Of a stretch of DNA of 64,000 nt, positions 24,636-33,399 are shown in pieces. Under the pieces are notes generated by a model, which was given only the letters and a program-made list of their open reading frames with translations, did not search any database and was not told the origin of the DNA. The DNA is from Halostagnicola larsenii XH-48 (lineage in GTDB: Archaea; Halobacteriota; Halobacteria; Halobacteriales; Natrialbaceae): assembly GCF_000517625.1 (NCBI RefSeq), contig NZ_CP007055.1, positions 992,001 to 1,056,000 on the forward strand, written 5' to 3'. Positions within the stretch are counted from its first letter, which is position 1; every line of letters begins with the position of its first letter. The position numbers and the translations under genes are program-made.

Positions 24636-25325
24636 ATGGTCGTTCCGTTAGAGATGGGATGGCGGCAACTGCTGTTCGAGAACTGGCCGATCGATCCCGA
24701 CGTGATGGACGCCCATCTTCCTGCCACGCTGACGCCCGACGAGTACGACGGGTCCGCGTGGCTGTCGATCGTTCCGTTCACCAACGTCGCCGTCCGACCG
24801 AGGGGCGTTCCGAAATCGCTCGGTATCAGACTACCGGAACTCAACGTTAGAACGTACGTCACGCACGACGGCGTGCCGAGCGTCTACTTCTTCAGCCTCG
24901 ATGCGCAGGGCATCTCGAGCGTGCTCGGCGCGCGCGTCTTCCACCACCTGCCGTACTACTACGCGCGTATCTCGCTGGCGGTCGAAGACGGCCGCGTCGC
25001 GTTCTCGAGCAACCGTCGTCATCCGGGTGCTCGACCCGCCCAATACGAGGGGACCTACTGGCCGACCGACGACCCGTTTTTGGCCCCGAGCGATCCGTTC
25101 GGGGAGTTCCTGGTCGAACGCTATCGGTTCTACACCGAAGCGCAGGACGGGTCGATCCGGTACACGGACGTCGAACACGACCCGTGGCAGTTGTACCCGG
25201 CCGCTGCCGACATCGAAACGAATACGCTGTTTTCGGCGCACGGATTCGAAACGCCGAACGCCGAACCGGTCTATTACTACAGTCCGGGGCTTGACGTGGT
25301 CGCCTCGCGAAGCAGGCGTTTGTGA
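24636..25325 (+). CDS. DUF2071 (YqjF-like) family protein
   Basis: A 229-residue protein of the DUF2071/YqjF family. The opening EMGWRQLLFENWPIDPDVMD and the following LPATLTPDEYDGSAWLSIVP and ELNVRTYVTHDGVPSVYFFS are strongly conserved in that family, which has an acetoacetate-decarboxylase-like fold. The enzymatic role is not known. No signal peptide is seen. It stands alone on the plus strand and is convergent with the esterase gene. Confidence 0.9.
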   Translation: MVVPLEMGWRQLLFENWPIDPDVMDAHLPATLTPDEYDGSAWLSIVPFTNVAVRPRGVPKSLGIRLPELNVRTYVTHDGVPSVYFFSLDAQGISSVLGARVFHHLPYYYARISLAVEDGRVAFSSNRRHPGARPAQYEGTYWPTDDPFLAPSDPFGEFLVERYRFYTEAQDGSIRYTDVEHDPWQLYPAAADIETNTLFSAHGFETPNAEPVYYYSPGLDVVASRSRRL

Positions 25326-25364
25326 GAAGAGCGCGGAAGTCCGATCGTCCCCTTTTACTACCGA

Positions 25365-26006
25365 TCACTCCGCCACCCTGTCGACGAGTTCGCGGACGTA
25401 CTCGAGTTCGTCCTCTAACACCGTGTGGCCGACACCCTGATAGATCCGTTTCTCGGTCTCGGCCTCGAGTTCGTCGAAGGCCCGGATCGACTCGTCGACC
25501 CGTTCGACCGGAATGTGGGGGTCCTGATCCCCGCAGCCGATGAACACCGGCGTTCCGTCCATCGAGCCGTCGTAGTCTCGAGGCGTCCCTTCGGCACCGA
25601 TCAGGCCCCCAGAGAGGGCGACGACGCCGCCGTATCGATCGGCGTTTCGAGCGGCGTATTCGGTCGAGAGACAGCCTCCCTGTGAGAAGCCGAGCAGGAT
25701 CGTTCGCTCGAGCGGCATTCCTGCCGATTCGACCGTCTCGAGAACGTCCTCGAGTTTGGCCAGCGCGGAGTCGAGATGTGGCTGGTTGTCCTCGATAGGG
25801 GCGAGAAACGAGTTCGGGTACCAGGTTCCGCGATGGGCCTGCGGCGCGAGAAAGGCGATATCGTCGCGCGCGAACTCGTTTGCGAACTCGAGCATCCCGC
25901 TCGCGCGGGCCCCGCGGCCGTGGACGAGGACCATCGCCGCGCTCGCGTCCTCGAGGTCGGCTCCGGCGCGCTCGAGGGGCTGATTTCCGTGTGGGTCGTC
26001 GATCAT
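25365..26006 (-). CDS. Alpha/beta hydrolase, phospholipase/carboxylesterase family
   Basis: A 213-residue cytoplasmic serine hydrolase. Visible features are the oxyanion strand AAMVLVHGRGARASGMLEFA, the nucleophile elbow GFSQGGCLS, the Asp in VFIGCGDQDPHIP and the His in GVGHTVLEDE. This is the organisation of small carboxylesterases. The ATG at 26006 (MIDDPHGNQ) was chosen over an upstream in-frame codon with shadow-like composition. The substrate is unknown; a short-chain acyl ester or phospholipid is typical. Confidence 0.9.
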   Translation of the reverse strand: MIDDPHGNQPLERAGADLEDASAAMVLVHGRGARASGMLEFANEFARDDIAFLAPQAHRGTWYPNSFLAPIEDNQPHLDSALAKLEDVLETVESAGMPLERTILLGFSQGGCLSTEYAARNADRYGGVVALSGGLIGAEGTPRDYDGSMDGTPVFIGCGDQDPHIPVERVDESIRAFDELEAETEKRIYQGVGHTVLEDELEYVRELVDRVAE

Positions 26007-26143
26007 AGGCAGATCTGACGGGGCCGAGGGCGAAAGATGTTGGCAAGCCGGTGACGGAAGCTGGACCACGGGATTTTTGCCCCGCCGAGGGGAGTCCGTC
26101 GTCTCGATACCTTTTTCACCACCTAGTGTTATTACCTGGTTGT

Positions 26144-27073
26144 ATGAGCGAGTTCGAAAAATTCAGCGACGTCGGCGAGGCGGACGTAACGCGAGCGATC
26201 GGACAGGAATGGACCGAGGAGTTCATGGACTTCTCGGACTCGGACGTCATCATCGTCGGTGGCGGTCCCTCCGGCCTCACGGCCGCGAAGGAACTCTCCG
26301 AGCGGGGAGTGAAGGTGATGGTCGTCGAGAAGAACAACTACCTCGGCGGCGGCTTCTGGCTCGGCGGCTTCCTGATGAACAAGGTCACGGTTCGCAGCCC
26401 CGCCCAGAAGGTGCTCGACGAACTGGACGTGTCCTACAAGGAGTCCCAGGACAGCGAGGACCTCTACGTCGCGAACGGCCCCGAGGCCTGTTCCGGCCTG
26501 ATCAAGGCGGCCTGCGACGCGGGCGCGAAGATGCAGAACATGACCGAGTTCACGGACATCGTCATCCGCGAGAACCACCGCGTCGGCGGCATCGTCATGA
26601 ACTGGACGCCGGTCCACGCGCTGCCCCGGGAGATCACCTGCGTCGACCCCATCGCCGTCGAAGCGGACCTCGTCATCGACGCGACGGGCCACGACGCGAT
26701 GGCGGTCACCAAACTCGACGAGCGCGGCGTGCTCGACGCGCCCGGCATTCAGGACGCGAAAGAGCGCGGCCAGGTCATGGACCAGACCGACAGCGACACC
26801 TACGGCGCACCGGGTCACGACTCGCCCGGCCACGACTCGATGTGGGTCGGCGAGAGCGAGGACGCCGTCGTCGAACACACGGGCCTCGTCCACGACGGCC
26901 TGATCGCGACCGGGATGGCGACCGCAACCACCTTCGGACTGCCGCGCATGGGCCCGACGTTCGGTGCCATGCTCGTCTCCGGGAAACGCGCCGCCCAGGT
27001 CGCACTCGACGAACTCGAGGTCGAGGCCGATCCCGTCGAACTGACCTCTCGAGCGGCCCCGGCCGACGACTGA
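26144..27073 (+). CDS. thi4: Thiazole synthase Thi4 (sulfide donor Cys present)
   Basis: Makes the thiamine thiazole (ADP-thiazole) from NAD and glycine. The 309-residue protein has the Rossmann dinucleotide motif [20 protein letters not shown] (residues 35-54), [19 protein letters not shown], and [20 protein letters not shown] with Cys166 at the position of the sulfur-donating Cys of suicide-type Thi4. The presence of that Cys rather than His predicts a single-turnover enzyme like the yeast and Haloferax proteins. The C-terminal region has [20 protein letters not shown]. It is followed after 7 nt by an uncharacterised gene. A ThiR-type regulator lies 3.5 kb downstream. Confidence 0.95.
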   Translation: MSEFEKFSDVGEADVTRAIGQEWTEEFMDFSDSDVIIVGGGPSGLTAAKELSERGVKVMVVEKNNYLGGGFWLGGFLMNKVTVRSPAQKVLDELDVSYKESQDSEDLYVANGPEACSGLIKAACDAGAKMQNMTEFTDIVIRENHRVGGIVMNWTPVHALPREITCVDPIAVEADLVIDATGHDAMAVTKLDERGVLDAPGIQDAKERGQVMDQTDSDTYGAPGHDSPGHDSMWVGESEDAVVEHTGLVHDGLIATGMATATTFGLPRMGPTFGAMLVSGKRAAQVALDELEVEADPVELTSRAAPADD

Positions 27074-27080
27074 ACGAGCG

Positions 27081-27878
27081 ATGGACCGAGTCGTCCTGTA
27101 TCGAGCGCCGACGACCGAAGCCGGGATCGATGAGACCGCAGATTGGCTCGAAGAGCGCCTGGCGTCGTCGGTCGACGCACCCGTCGTCGTGAGAGACCGA
27201 TTCCTCGACGTTCACCGAACCGATGAGTTAGCCGAGCGGCTCGCCGAGGCTCGCGTTCGGTCTCCCTACGACCGCGAAACGGGGAACACGATGCTCGGGA
27301 CGGTCCGGTACGAGGAGCGCGTCCTCGAGTCGCCCGACCGCGGCGGGGGCGTCCTCTACGACGGCTTGCAGGTCCAGCGGGCGCTCAACGAGGCGATGAT
27401 TCCCGACGAACGGGTTCTCGAGACGCTTCACGTCGCGATTCTCGATCGAGCGATCGGAACCTGGGGCGAGCACGACGGCCGGTGGCACAAGCGGGTGAAC
27501 GTCCTCGGGCAACCCGCGCTCGTCTCCGTCCCTGGGCTATACGAGGCCCCAGCAAAGCCCGAGCGCTATTACAAAGAAAAACAGCAACACGCGCTGCTGT
27601 CGGGAGATTCGCCGCCTCGAGAAGTACTCGAGAACCGCGTCGAGGGCGAGTTCCTGATAGAAGACGACCCGCGAACGACCGAGGTGGTGAAAGGGTACGT
27701 GTTACAGGCGATGAACTATCTTCTGAATGGAACGCCGTTTTGTGATGACCCACGGTGTCGGCTATTCAACGCCCACCGTCACGAGGGGGTGATCGAGGCC
27801 CAACTTCGAGAGCCCACCTTCTGTCCGGAGCACGCCGAGTTGTACGGGCGTGATCGGACGGAGCCCGCGAGCGAATAG
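27081..27878 (+). CDS. Conserved archaeal protein, putative metal-binding, cotranscribed with thi4
   Basis: A 265-residue protein starting 7 nt after thi4. The N-terminal half is a polar alpha/beta region and has DGLQVQRALNEAMIPDERVL and RWHKRVNVLGQPALVSVPGL. The C-terminal part contains Cys and His residues in CDDPRCRLFNAHRHEGVIEA and FCPEHAELYG that could form a zinc site, similar to archaeal putative metallopeptidases (I think of DUF6775, without certainty). No HExxH motif is present. The close spacing suggests cotranscription with thi4, but I cannot connect it with thiamine synthesis. Confidence 0.8.
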   Translation: MDRVVLYRAPTTEAGIDETADWLEERLASSVDAPVVVRDRFLDVHRTDELAERLAEARVRSPYDRETGNTMLGTVRYEERVLESPDRGGGVLYDGLQVQRALNEAMIPDERVLETLHVAILDRAIGTWGEHDGRWHKRVNVLGQPALVSVPGLYEAPAKPERYYKEKQQHALLSGDSPPREVLENRVEGEFLIEDDPRTTEVVKGYVLQAMNYLLNGTPFCDDPRCRLFNAHRHEGVIEAQLREPTFCPEHAELYGRDRTEPASE

Positions 27879-27973
27879 CGGTTCGGAACACGCGACCGAA
27901 CGGCGGTCCCATCGAGACATCGGCCGCCCGATTCGGTGTACATTTTTGGGTCACTGTCGACTCACAACTATCA

Positions 27974-28405
27974 ATGAGTGACGAATTCACGCTATCGATT
28001 CCCGTTCGATTCCGGGATATCGATCGATTGAACCACGTCAACAACGCAGTGTATTCGACGTATCTCGAGGAGGCCAGATTCGCGTATCTGGAGTCGGTCC
28101 TCGACGTCGACGTCACCGAGTTCGAACTCGTCATCGTCAACCTCGAGCTTTCGTTTGCCCGGCCGATCTCGCTCGACGACGACCTCGAGGTCGCCGTGTC
28201 GGTGACCGACCTCGGCGAGACGAGCTGGACGATGGAGTACGAGTTCCGGGTCGACGGTACTGTCGTGGCGACCGGCGAGACGACGAACGTCCACTTCGAT
28301 CCGGAAACCGAACGACCGAAGCCGCTCCCCGCGGAGATCCGAGAGCCGCTGCTCGAACGCGAATCCGGACTCGAACCCGAACCGCTCGAGGGAAGCGGTT
28401 CGTAA
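27974..28405 (+). CDS. Acyl-CoA thioesterase, hotdog fold (4-hydroxybenzoyl-CoA thioesterase type)
   Basis: A 143-residue single hotdog domain. The signature RFRDIDRLNHVNNAVYSTYL near residues 12-31 includes the catalytic Asp of the FcbC/YbgC group, followed by ELVIVNLELSFARPISLDDD and TVVATGETTNVHFDPETERP. It probably hydrolyses short or aromatic acyl-CoA esters in the cytoplasm. The C-terminal 30 residues are an acidic tail. It is transcribed alone by spacing. Confidence 0.9.
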   Translation: MSDEFTLSIPVRFRDIDRLNHVNNAVYSTYLEEARFAYLESVLDVDVTEFELVIVNLELSFARPISLDDDLEVAVSVTDLGETSWTMEYEFRVDGTVVATGETTNVHFDPETERPKPLPAEIREPLLERESGLEPEPLEGSGS

Positions 28406-28509
28406 CGAGTTCGACCCCCCATTGCGGTCCAGCAACGTCCGTGAACGTCAGCTTCGGCAGCCTGGTAAACATAACTATTATGTGTGTTATTCCCTTACAA
28501 AGATGTATT

Positions 28510-28905
28510 ATGCCCGCGCCCCCCTGTCAGGAGGAAAACGGAATCGTCGAACAGTGGGACCGAATCTTCGGCGCCCTGTCGGCCGAGCCGCGGCGTCGGC
28601 TATTGGTTTCGCTCCTCGACGCTCGTCCGGAGGAGTACGTCAACCTCCCGGAAGCGGCGCTCCTAAAGGAGATCGACCGGGACGAACGCAAGCTTCGATC
28701 CCAACTCGTTCACTGTCACCTCCCGCTGTTAGCGGACTACGATTTCGTTCGCTGGCGGACGAACCCGTTTCAGGTCCGACGGGGGCCGAAGTTCGAAGCT
28801 ATCGAGGCCGTCCTGACGACGTTACTCGATCGGGCCGAGGAAGACCCACCGCTCGTGGCGGGTTCCAGCCGACTCGAGTACGACAGCGACTGCAGGACCG
28901 AGTGA
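28510..28905 (+). CDS. Winged-helix transcriptional regulator
   Basis: A 131-residue protein with IVEQWDRIFGALSAEPRRRL followed by a DERKLRSQLVHCHLPLLADY segment, the pattern of haloarchaeal ArsR-like winged-helix regulators (similar to the DUF7344 group). The region after it (VRWRTNPFQVRRGPKFEAIE) would form the wing and dimer helix. The ATG at 28510 is preferred to an upstream in-frame ATG in the AT-rich promoter. Target genes are unknown; the nearest are the methyltransferase at 28984 and the thioesterase. Confidence 0.8.
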   Translation: MPAPPCQEENGIVEQWDRIFGALSAEPRRRLLVSLLDARPEEYVNLPEAALLKEIDRDERKLRSQLVHCHLPLLADYDFVRWRTNPFQVRRGPKFEAIEAVLTTLLDRAEEDPPLVAGSSRLEYDSDCRTE

Positions 28906-28936
28906 CCGCGCAAGACCGAGTAATCGCGCAAGACCG
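28901..28936. repeat. Two copies of an 18-bp tandem repeat after the winged-helix gene
   Basis: AGTGACCGCGCAAGACCG (28901-28918) is followed by AGTAATCGCGCAAGACCG (28919-28936), and a partial third copy begins at 28937. The first copy includes the stop codon of the winged-helix gene, so slippage here could change its C-terminus. Confidence 0.7.
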
Positions 28937-28983
28937 AGCGATCGGGTTTCCCGACGATGCCGACGCCCTCGAGTGTGCGTCGA

Positions 28984-29646
28984 TTACGCGATCCGACCGC
29001 CGGTCAATCGAACGACTCCGAGCACGTGCGTTTCGTGGGCGACAGCGTCTGCGTTTTCTCGAAGCGCGTCGTGGGCGTGCCGAATGCGTTCGTCCAGCCG
29101 CCGCGTCGGCGCTGTCTCGTAGCGAAGCTTCGTCGTCGGTGGTGTCGAAAGGACCGTGATCGCGTGGAAAAGGGCGTTTACCGGCGGACTGTACCACCGA
29201 TCGCTTCTCGCCGCGTTGACCAGGACGACGTGGCCGCCGGAACCAACGAATTTCGTCCAGTCCTCGACCGCGCCGGCGGGATTCGAGAGCATGCCGACGA
29301 CGAACGTCGCGAGGACGGCGTCAACCGGTCCCGAAACCGGCGGTGCTGTTGCGTCTCCGCGGATGACGTGGACGTTGTCGTACTGGGCGGTCAACTCGCG
29401 CGCTCGCTCGAGGACGGGGGCGGTAAAATCGATCCCGATGACGGTTCCCTCGGGGCCGACCGCCGACCGAAAGAAAGGGAGGTTCGCACCCGTTCCACAG
29501 CCCATTTCGACGACCGTATCGCCCGGCTCGAGTCGACAGGCGTCTGCCGCCCGCTGGCGAAGCGCGACGATCCCCGGGGTTTTGCGCGCCAGCAGGTCGT
29601 AGAGCCGCGCCCATCGTCCGTAGAACGCCTGCGCGTCTTCGGTCAT
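28984..29646 (-). CDS. Class I SAM-dependent methyltransferase (UbiE-like)
   Basis: A 220-residue Rossmann methyltransferase. It has FYGRWARLYDLLARKTPGIV at the N-terminus, typical of the UbiE/Coq5 group, then motif I VVEMGCGTGANLPFFRSAVG, GIDFTAPVLERARELTAQYD, VIRGDATAPPVSGPVDAVLA and the late VGSGGHVVLVNAARSDRWYS. The substrate is not determined; quinone or small-molecule methylation are possibilities. It converges with the winged-helix regulator gene. Confidence 0.85.
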   Translation of the reverse strand: MTEDAQAFYGRWARLYDLLARKTPGIVALRQRAADACRLEPGDTVVEMGCGTGANLPFFRSAVGPEGTVIGIDFTAPVLERARELTAQYDNVHVIRGDATAPPVSGPVDAVLATFVVGMLSNPAGAVEDWTKFVGSGGHVVLVNAARSDRWYSPPVNALFHAITVLSTPPTTKLRYETAPTRRLDERIRHAHDALRENADAVAHETHVLGVVRLTGGRIA

Positions 29647-29678
29647 TGATGGTTCAGGTAGCTGGTGGGCGGCCGTGC

Positions 29679-30578
29679 TTAAATTACCGACCGAACCGTA
29701 TCAGCGACTGATTCCGCGTCCGGGCCGAGCACGTACGTGATCGGTTCGATCCCCATTCCGCCGGTCTGGTAGAGCACTGTCGCATCGGGCTGGGACTCGA
29801 TGGCCGCGCCCACGCTCGAGGCGACGTCGCCCGACCCGTCGAACTCCGCAGTGACGTGGCCTCGATCGGCGAGCGTGTCGACGATCTGGCGATCGTACTT
29901 GATGTTCGCCGCCGCGGACGCGTCCGCCCCGTGTCGGCGCGCCGCGAGCAACACTGACGCGACGTGTTCGGAAACGCCGAACTCCGGATCGCCGGGGACC
30001 GTCGCCTTCCCCTTCACGTCGAAGACGCGGCCGGGAACCCCCGCGACGTCGTCGATCCCCTCGGCATCGGGCGTACACGCGACGAGATTCGACCCAACCG
30101 CGGGAATCAGTCCCGCGAACCCGCTCGCGTTCTCGAGGATGCGAAGGCCTCGCCGGAGCGAGGAGAGGACGCGCTCGCTCGCCCGGAGGTCGCTTTCGGG
30201 GTCGTGGACCCGAAAACTGGATTCGTACTCCGCTAGTTCGGGAACCGCCTCCTCGTGAAGCCCCGAGAGTACGTCCCCGCCGCGCTCTAAGTTCCGAATC
30301 AGAATCTCGAGTTCGATGAGCGCCTGCACCGGCGTCGTGTCGCCCGTCGCCAGTCCCGCGCCGAGTTCCTCCACGAGCGATTCGACGCGCGAGTCGTCGG
30401 CGATTTGCTGATTGGTCGTCACGTCCCCGTGGGCGTACTTCGAGACGGCGCTCTGGCTGATTCCAAGCACCGACGCGACCTCGCTTTGGGTGAGGTCGCG
30501 CTCGCGAAGTTCGCCGGCTAGCATCGATCGAACCGTCGGTAGAAACTCCTCGACGACGATTTCTTCGACGAATTTCAT
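29679..30578 (-). CDS. thiR: ThiR-type regulator: HTH fused to thiamine-phosphate synthase-like ThiN domain
   Basis: A 299-residue protein. An XRE-like helix-turn-helix (LRERDLTQSEVASVLGISQS, about residues 24-43) precedes a Cys-free linker and a C-terminal ThiN domain (VFDVKGKATVPGDPEFGVSE, ARRHGADASAAANIKYDRQI and MGIEPITYVLGPDAESVADT). HTH-ThiN proteins are known in archaea as thiamine-phosphate-sensing repressors. Full TMP synthase in haloarchaea is normally a ThiD-ThiN fusion, so a regulatory role is favoured. The ATG at 30578 gives a clean HTH start. A four-copy repeat array lies 38-113 nt upstream, and thi4 is a likely regulon member. Confidence 0.85.
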   Translation of the reverse strand: MKFVEEIVVEEFLPTVRSMLAGELRERDLTQSEVASVLGISQSAVSKYAHGDVTTNQQIADDSRVESLVEELGAGLATGDTTPVQALIELEILIRNLERGGDVLSGLHEEAVPELAEYESSFRVHDPESDLRASERVLSSLRRGLRILENASGFAGLIPAVGSNLVACTPDAEGIDDVAGVPGRVFDVKGKATVPGDPEFGVSEHVASVLLAARRHGADASAAANIKYDRQIVDTLADRGHVTAEFDGSGDVASSVGAAIESQPDATVLYQTGGMGIEPITYVLGPDAESVADTVRSVI

Positions 30579-30615
30579 TCGTTGGCGCGGTGTAGGAACC
30601 CCGCCGGGATAACTG

Positions 30616-30691
30616 TGGCTCACCGTCGGCGGGTGTGACTCTCGGCGGGTTTGGCTCACCTCCGGTAGGTTTAGCTCATCGCCGGTAGGTT
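30616..30691. repeat. Array of four degenerate 18-20-bp direct repeats upstream of thiR
   Basis: Units at 30616-30633, 30634-30651, 30652-30671 and 30672-30691 share a core like TGGCTCACC(N)CCGG(T/C)(A/G)GG. The last two are the most alike (18 of 20 bases identical). The array fills the spacer between the dcd stop codon and the thiR start and ends about 38 nt before the thiR ATG. It could be a cluster of operator sites for ThiR autoregulation. No similar array is visible upstream of thi4. Confidence 0.75.
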
Positions 30692-30789
30692 TCGTGTACG
30701 CACGAATGGAAAGGGGACAGCCGTCTCCCGTCGGAGTACAGACGACGCCGGCTTCCAGAAGAACGCGGCTCGAGACGCCGTTTTCGGTC

Positions 30790-31395
30790 CTATTCGTCCG
30801 TCCGCTCGAGTTGGTCGCCGCCGAACTCGTCGTCGCTTTGGATCCGGGAGGCCTGCGGGCCGTCCTGGTCCTGGTACTTCGAGCCGCGATCGCTTCCGTA
30901 CGGCCTGTCCGCCGGCGTCTTGAGCTCCGTGAACGTCAACTGGGAGATCCGCATGCCGGGGGTCAGGGCGACCGGTGCGGACCCGAGGTTCGATAGCTCG
31001 AGAGTGATCTGGCCACGGTACCCCGGATCGCACAGCCCCGCGGTCGCGTGGACCACGACGGCGAGACGACCCAGCGAGGAGCGGCCTTCGACGTGGGCGA
31101 TGAGATCCGCGGGAATCTCGACGCGTTCGTGGGTCGTCCCCAGCACGAAGTCGCCGGGATGGAGGATGAAATCGTCGCCGTCCTCGACGACCGTTTCGGT
31201 GACGTACTCGTCGACCTCCCGCTCGGAGGTGGGGTGGATACAGGGGATGTTCGTCCGCTGGAACTCGAGGAACTCTCGACCCAGCCGCAGGTCGACGCTC
31301 GCCGGCTGGATCTGGAGTTCGTAGTCGTCGATCGGGTCGATCACGAGGTCGCCCTCCTCGAGGCGCTCGAGGATGTCCGCGTCGGAAAGGATCAT
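30790..31395 (-). CDS. dcd: dCTP deaminase
   Basis: A 201-residue enzyme converting dCTP to dUTP (or dUMP, if bifunctional). It has the N-terminal [38 protein letters not shown], the active-site region [20 protein letters not shown] with the conserved Arg-Ser-Ser and catalytic Glu in [11 protein letters not shown], and [13 protein letters not shown]. The C-terminal [20 protein letters not shown] is the nucleotide-closing tail. Spacing to both neighbours suggests it is transcribed alone. Confidence 0.96.
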   Translation of the reverse strand: MILSDADILERLEEGDLVIDPIDDYELQIQPASVDLRLGREFLEFQRTNIPCIHPTSEREVDEYVTETVVEDGDDFILHPGDFVLGTTHERVEIPADLIAHVEGRSSLGRLAVVVHATAGLCDPGYRGQITLELSNLGSAPVALTPGMRISQLTFTELKTPADRPYGSDRGSKYQDQDGPQASRIQSDDEFGGDQLERTDE

Positions 31396-31494
31396 GTGCG
31401 AGCACTCGCGTTGTGGGGCTTAAAAGTCATTGAACTGTTTCGGGACTACCGCTCGAGAAGCGACACGGGCCGACGACGGCAGCGTCGATCCGCG

Positions 31495-32130
31495 TTACAG
31501 CGCGTCGTCGATGGCCGACTCGATCGCGTCGTACGACGCTTCGACTTGCTCGCCGTCGACGAAAACGGACGGCGTGGCTTCGATGCCAGCGTTGCTGGCT
31601 CGTTCCTTTTCCGTCTCGAGTTCGTCTCGAAAGGCGCCGTCTTCGGTATCCGTGACCACCTGTTCGCCGTCGACGCCGGCGTCGTTCGCCGTCGATTCGA
31701 TCACCTCGAGCGAGTATCCATCGTTGAACTCGGAATAAATATTCTCTTCGAACTGCCAGAACGCCTCGTCGCCGCCCTGATCCTGCACGGAGCGGGCGGC
31801 GCTGGCGATTTCCCAGGACCACTCGTCGCTGGACGGAATCGGGAAGTCACGAAACTCGTAGCGGATGTCTCCGGGCTCGATGTACGTGGATTTGATGTCG
31901 GGATATATACTTTCCGTGTATTTCGCACACGCGGGGCAACCGAAGTCCTTGAACACCATGACGGTTACGTCCGCGTCCGGATCGCCGGCGACCGGAACGG
32001 GGAGTTCTGACTCGCCCTCGAGCTCGAGTTCGCCTTCGACGTTCCCGCTGTTCGAGTTGAGACAGCCCGCGACGGCAACGCCCGTACCGGCGAGGGCCGT
32101 TGCCGCGAACCGGCGGCGTGAAATGTCCAT
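31495..32130 (-). CDS. DsbA-like thioredoxin-fold lipoprotein
   Basis: A 211-residue exported thiol oxidoreductase. The N-terminus has a Tat-type [11 protein letters not shown] and a lipobox with Cys23 (VAVAGC), so it should be anchored to the outer face of the membrane. The thioredoxin fold has the CPAC active site (Cys65 and Cys68) in [20 protein letters not shown], and the cis-Pro loop [10 protein letters not shown]. The intervening helical domain ([20 protein letters not shown]) is typical of DsbA/DsbG-like proteins. The likely role is disulfide formation or isomerisation of surface proteins. Confidence 0.92.
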   Translation of the reverse strand: MDISRRRFAATALAGTGVAVAGCLNSNSGNVEGELELEGESELPVPVAGDPDADVTVMVFKDFGCPACAKYTESIYPDIKSTYIEPGDIRYEFRDFPIPSSDEWSWEIASAARSVQDQGGDEAFWQFEENIYSEFNDGYSLEVIESTANDAGVDGEQVVTDTEDGAFRDELETEKERASNAGIEATPSVFVDGEQVEASYDAIESAIDDAL

Positions 32131-32271
32131 ACGGTTGCTAGCGACCGCGGGGTAAAATATGTAGTGACAGCGGCATCCCGTCGCCGTTCGTCGCCACGAT
32201 TGCTCGAGTCAGCACCGCCAGCCCCGCGGCTGATCGCCGCGCCTATATCGTTCCCGCTCGAGTCTTCGGGC

Positions 32272-32610
32272 ATGAAACAGGCCATCGTCGCGCGGACCGA
32301 TATCGGGATGGGCCAGGGAAAACTCGCCGCCCAGGTCGCACACGCCTCCCTCTCGGCCTACGAGAAGGCAGACAAGCGAACCCAGCGAAAGTGGAAAAAC
32401 GGCGGCCAGAAGAAAATCGTGCTGAAAGGAAGCAGCGAACGCGAACTCCACGAACTCTCCGAAATCGCAGACCACAAGGGAATCGCTCAGTCGCTCATCC
32501 GCGACGCCGGTCACACCCAACTCGAGCCGGGCACCGTCACCGCGCTGGCCGTCGGCCCCGCGGAAGAAGACCTCGTCGACCGCGTGACGGGCGAACTGCC
32601 GCTGTTTTGA
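32272..32610 (+). CDS. pth2: Peptidyl-tRNA hydrolase Pth2
   Basis: A 112-residue archaeal/eukaryotic-type peptidyl-tRNA hydrolase that recycles stalled peptidyl-tRNA. Start [20 protein letters not shown], then [20 protein letters not shown] with the conserved Lys and His, [20 protein letters not shown], and the late [20 protein letters not shown]. The ATG at 32272 fits the family N-terminus; an upstream frame extension is not conserved-looking. Confidence 0.96.
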   Translation: MKQAIVARTDIGMGQGKLAAQVAHASLSAYEKADKRTQRKWKNGGQKKIVLKGSSERELHELSEIADHKGIAQSLIRDAGHTQLEPGTVTALAVGPAEEDLVDRVTGELPLF

Positions 32611-32631
32611 GCGCTGTCGAGAGTCGAGGAT

Positions 32632-33399
32632 TCAGCTTCGGTCGAAGAGCGCCCCGGGCGCGTCGATGTCGATCGATGCGACGCGACAGATGTCCCACAG
32701 CGTCGCTCCGTTGCTCGTCACGACGGGAACGCCCAGATCGCCCTCGAGCCGATCGACTGCGGCGAGCGAGCGGTAGTTCGTACACGAGATGAACACTGCA
32801 TCGAGCGAGCGGCCGTCCGCCATCGCAGTCGCCTGTTCGTAAGCATCGTCGGGATCGAGCGTCCCGATGGCGGTGTTTGCCTCGATCCCGCGGCCGTCGA
32901 TGGCGACGACGTCGAAGCCCGCGACCTCGAGAAATTCTGCTTCTCGTTCGTCGAGCGCTTCCGTGTACGGCGTCACCACGCCGACGCGTTCGACGGCGAG
33001 TCCCTCGAGCGCTCTGCAGACGGAGCGAGCCGTTGCCACTGCGGGGACGCCCGCTGCGTCCTCGAGGCGCTCCTCGAGTTCCACGTCGAACCCGGGGCCG
33101 TGAAGTAAGCTCCCCGTGGTACAGGCGTAGGCGACCGCATCGACGGCTGCGTGTGCGAGCAGTTCTCCGCCGCGGACCGCGTCGTCGCTCATCGCGTCGA
33201 GTTCGTCGACGGTGACCGACTCGAGGGCCATTCGGGCCGAATGTATCGTCACGTCGTCCGCGGTCGCCCGCTCGAACTCGGGTTCGACCGTCGTGTTCGA
33301 CGAGGGGACGATCACCCCGATGCGGTCTCGGCCGTCGTCGCCTGCGAGTTCGGACCCACTGTCGGATCCACTGGTCTTGTGGGGGCCCTCATCACTCAT
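32632..33399 (-). CDS. Asp/Glu/hydantoin racemase superfamily enzyme (maleate isomerase-like)
   Basis: A 255-residue enzyme with the two catalytic cysteines of the superfamily: Cys93 in VAYACTTGSLLHGPG and Cys206 in VFISCTNYRSLAAVD. The start of the domain, IGVIVPSSNTTVEPEFERAT, is typical of maleate isomerase and arylmalonate decarboxylase relatives. It overlaps the 3' end of hyuB by 8 nt and is the last gene of the Nramp-hyuA-hyuB operon. In that setting hydantoin or amino-acid-derivative racemisation, or maleate isomerisation, is plausible. The first ~22 residues are an acidic tail. Confidence 0.88.
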   Translation of the reverse strand: MSDEGPHKTSGSDSGSELAGDDGRDRIGVIVPSSNTTVEPEFERATADDVTIHSARMALESVTVDELDAMSDDAVRGGELLAHAAVDAVAYACTTGSLLHGPGFDVELEERLEDAAGVPAVATARSVCRALEGLAVERVGVVTPYTEALDEREAEFLEVAGFDVVAIDGRGIEANTAIGTLDPDDAYEQATAMADGRSLDAVFISCTNYRSLAAVDRLEGDLGVPVVTSNGATLWDICRVASIDIDAPGALFDRS

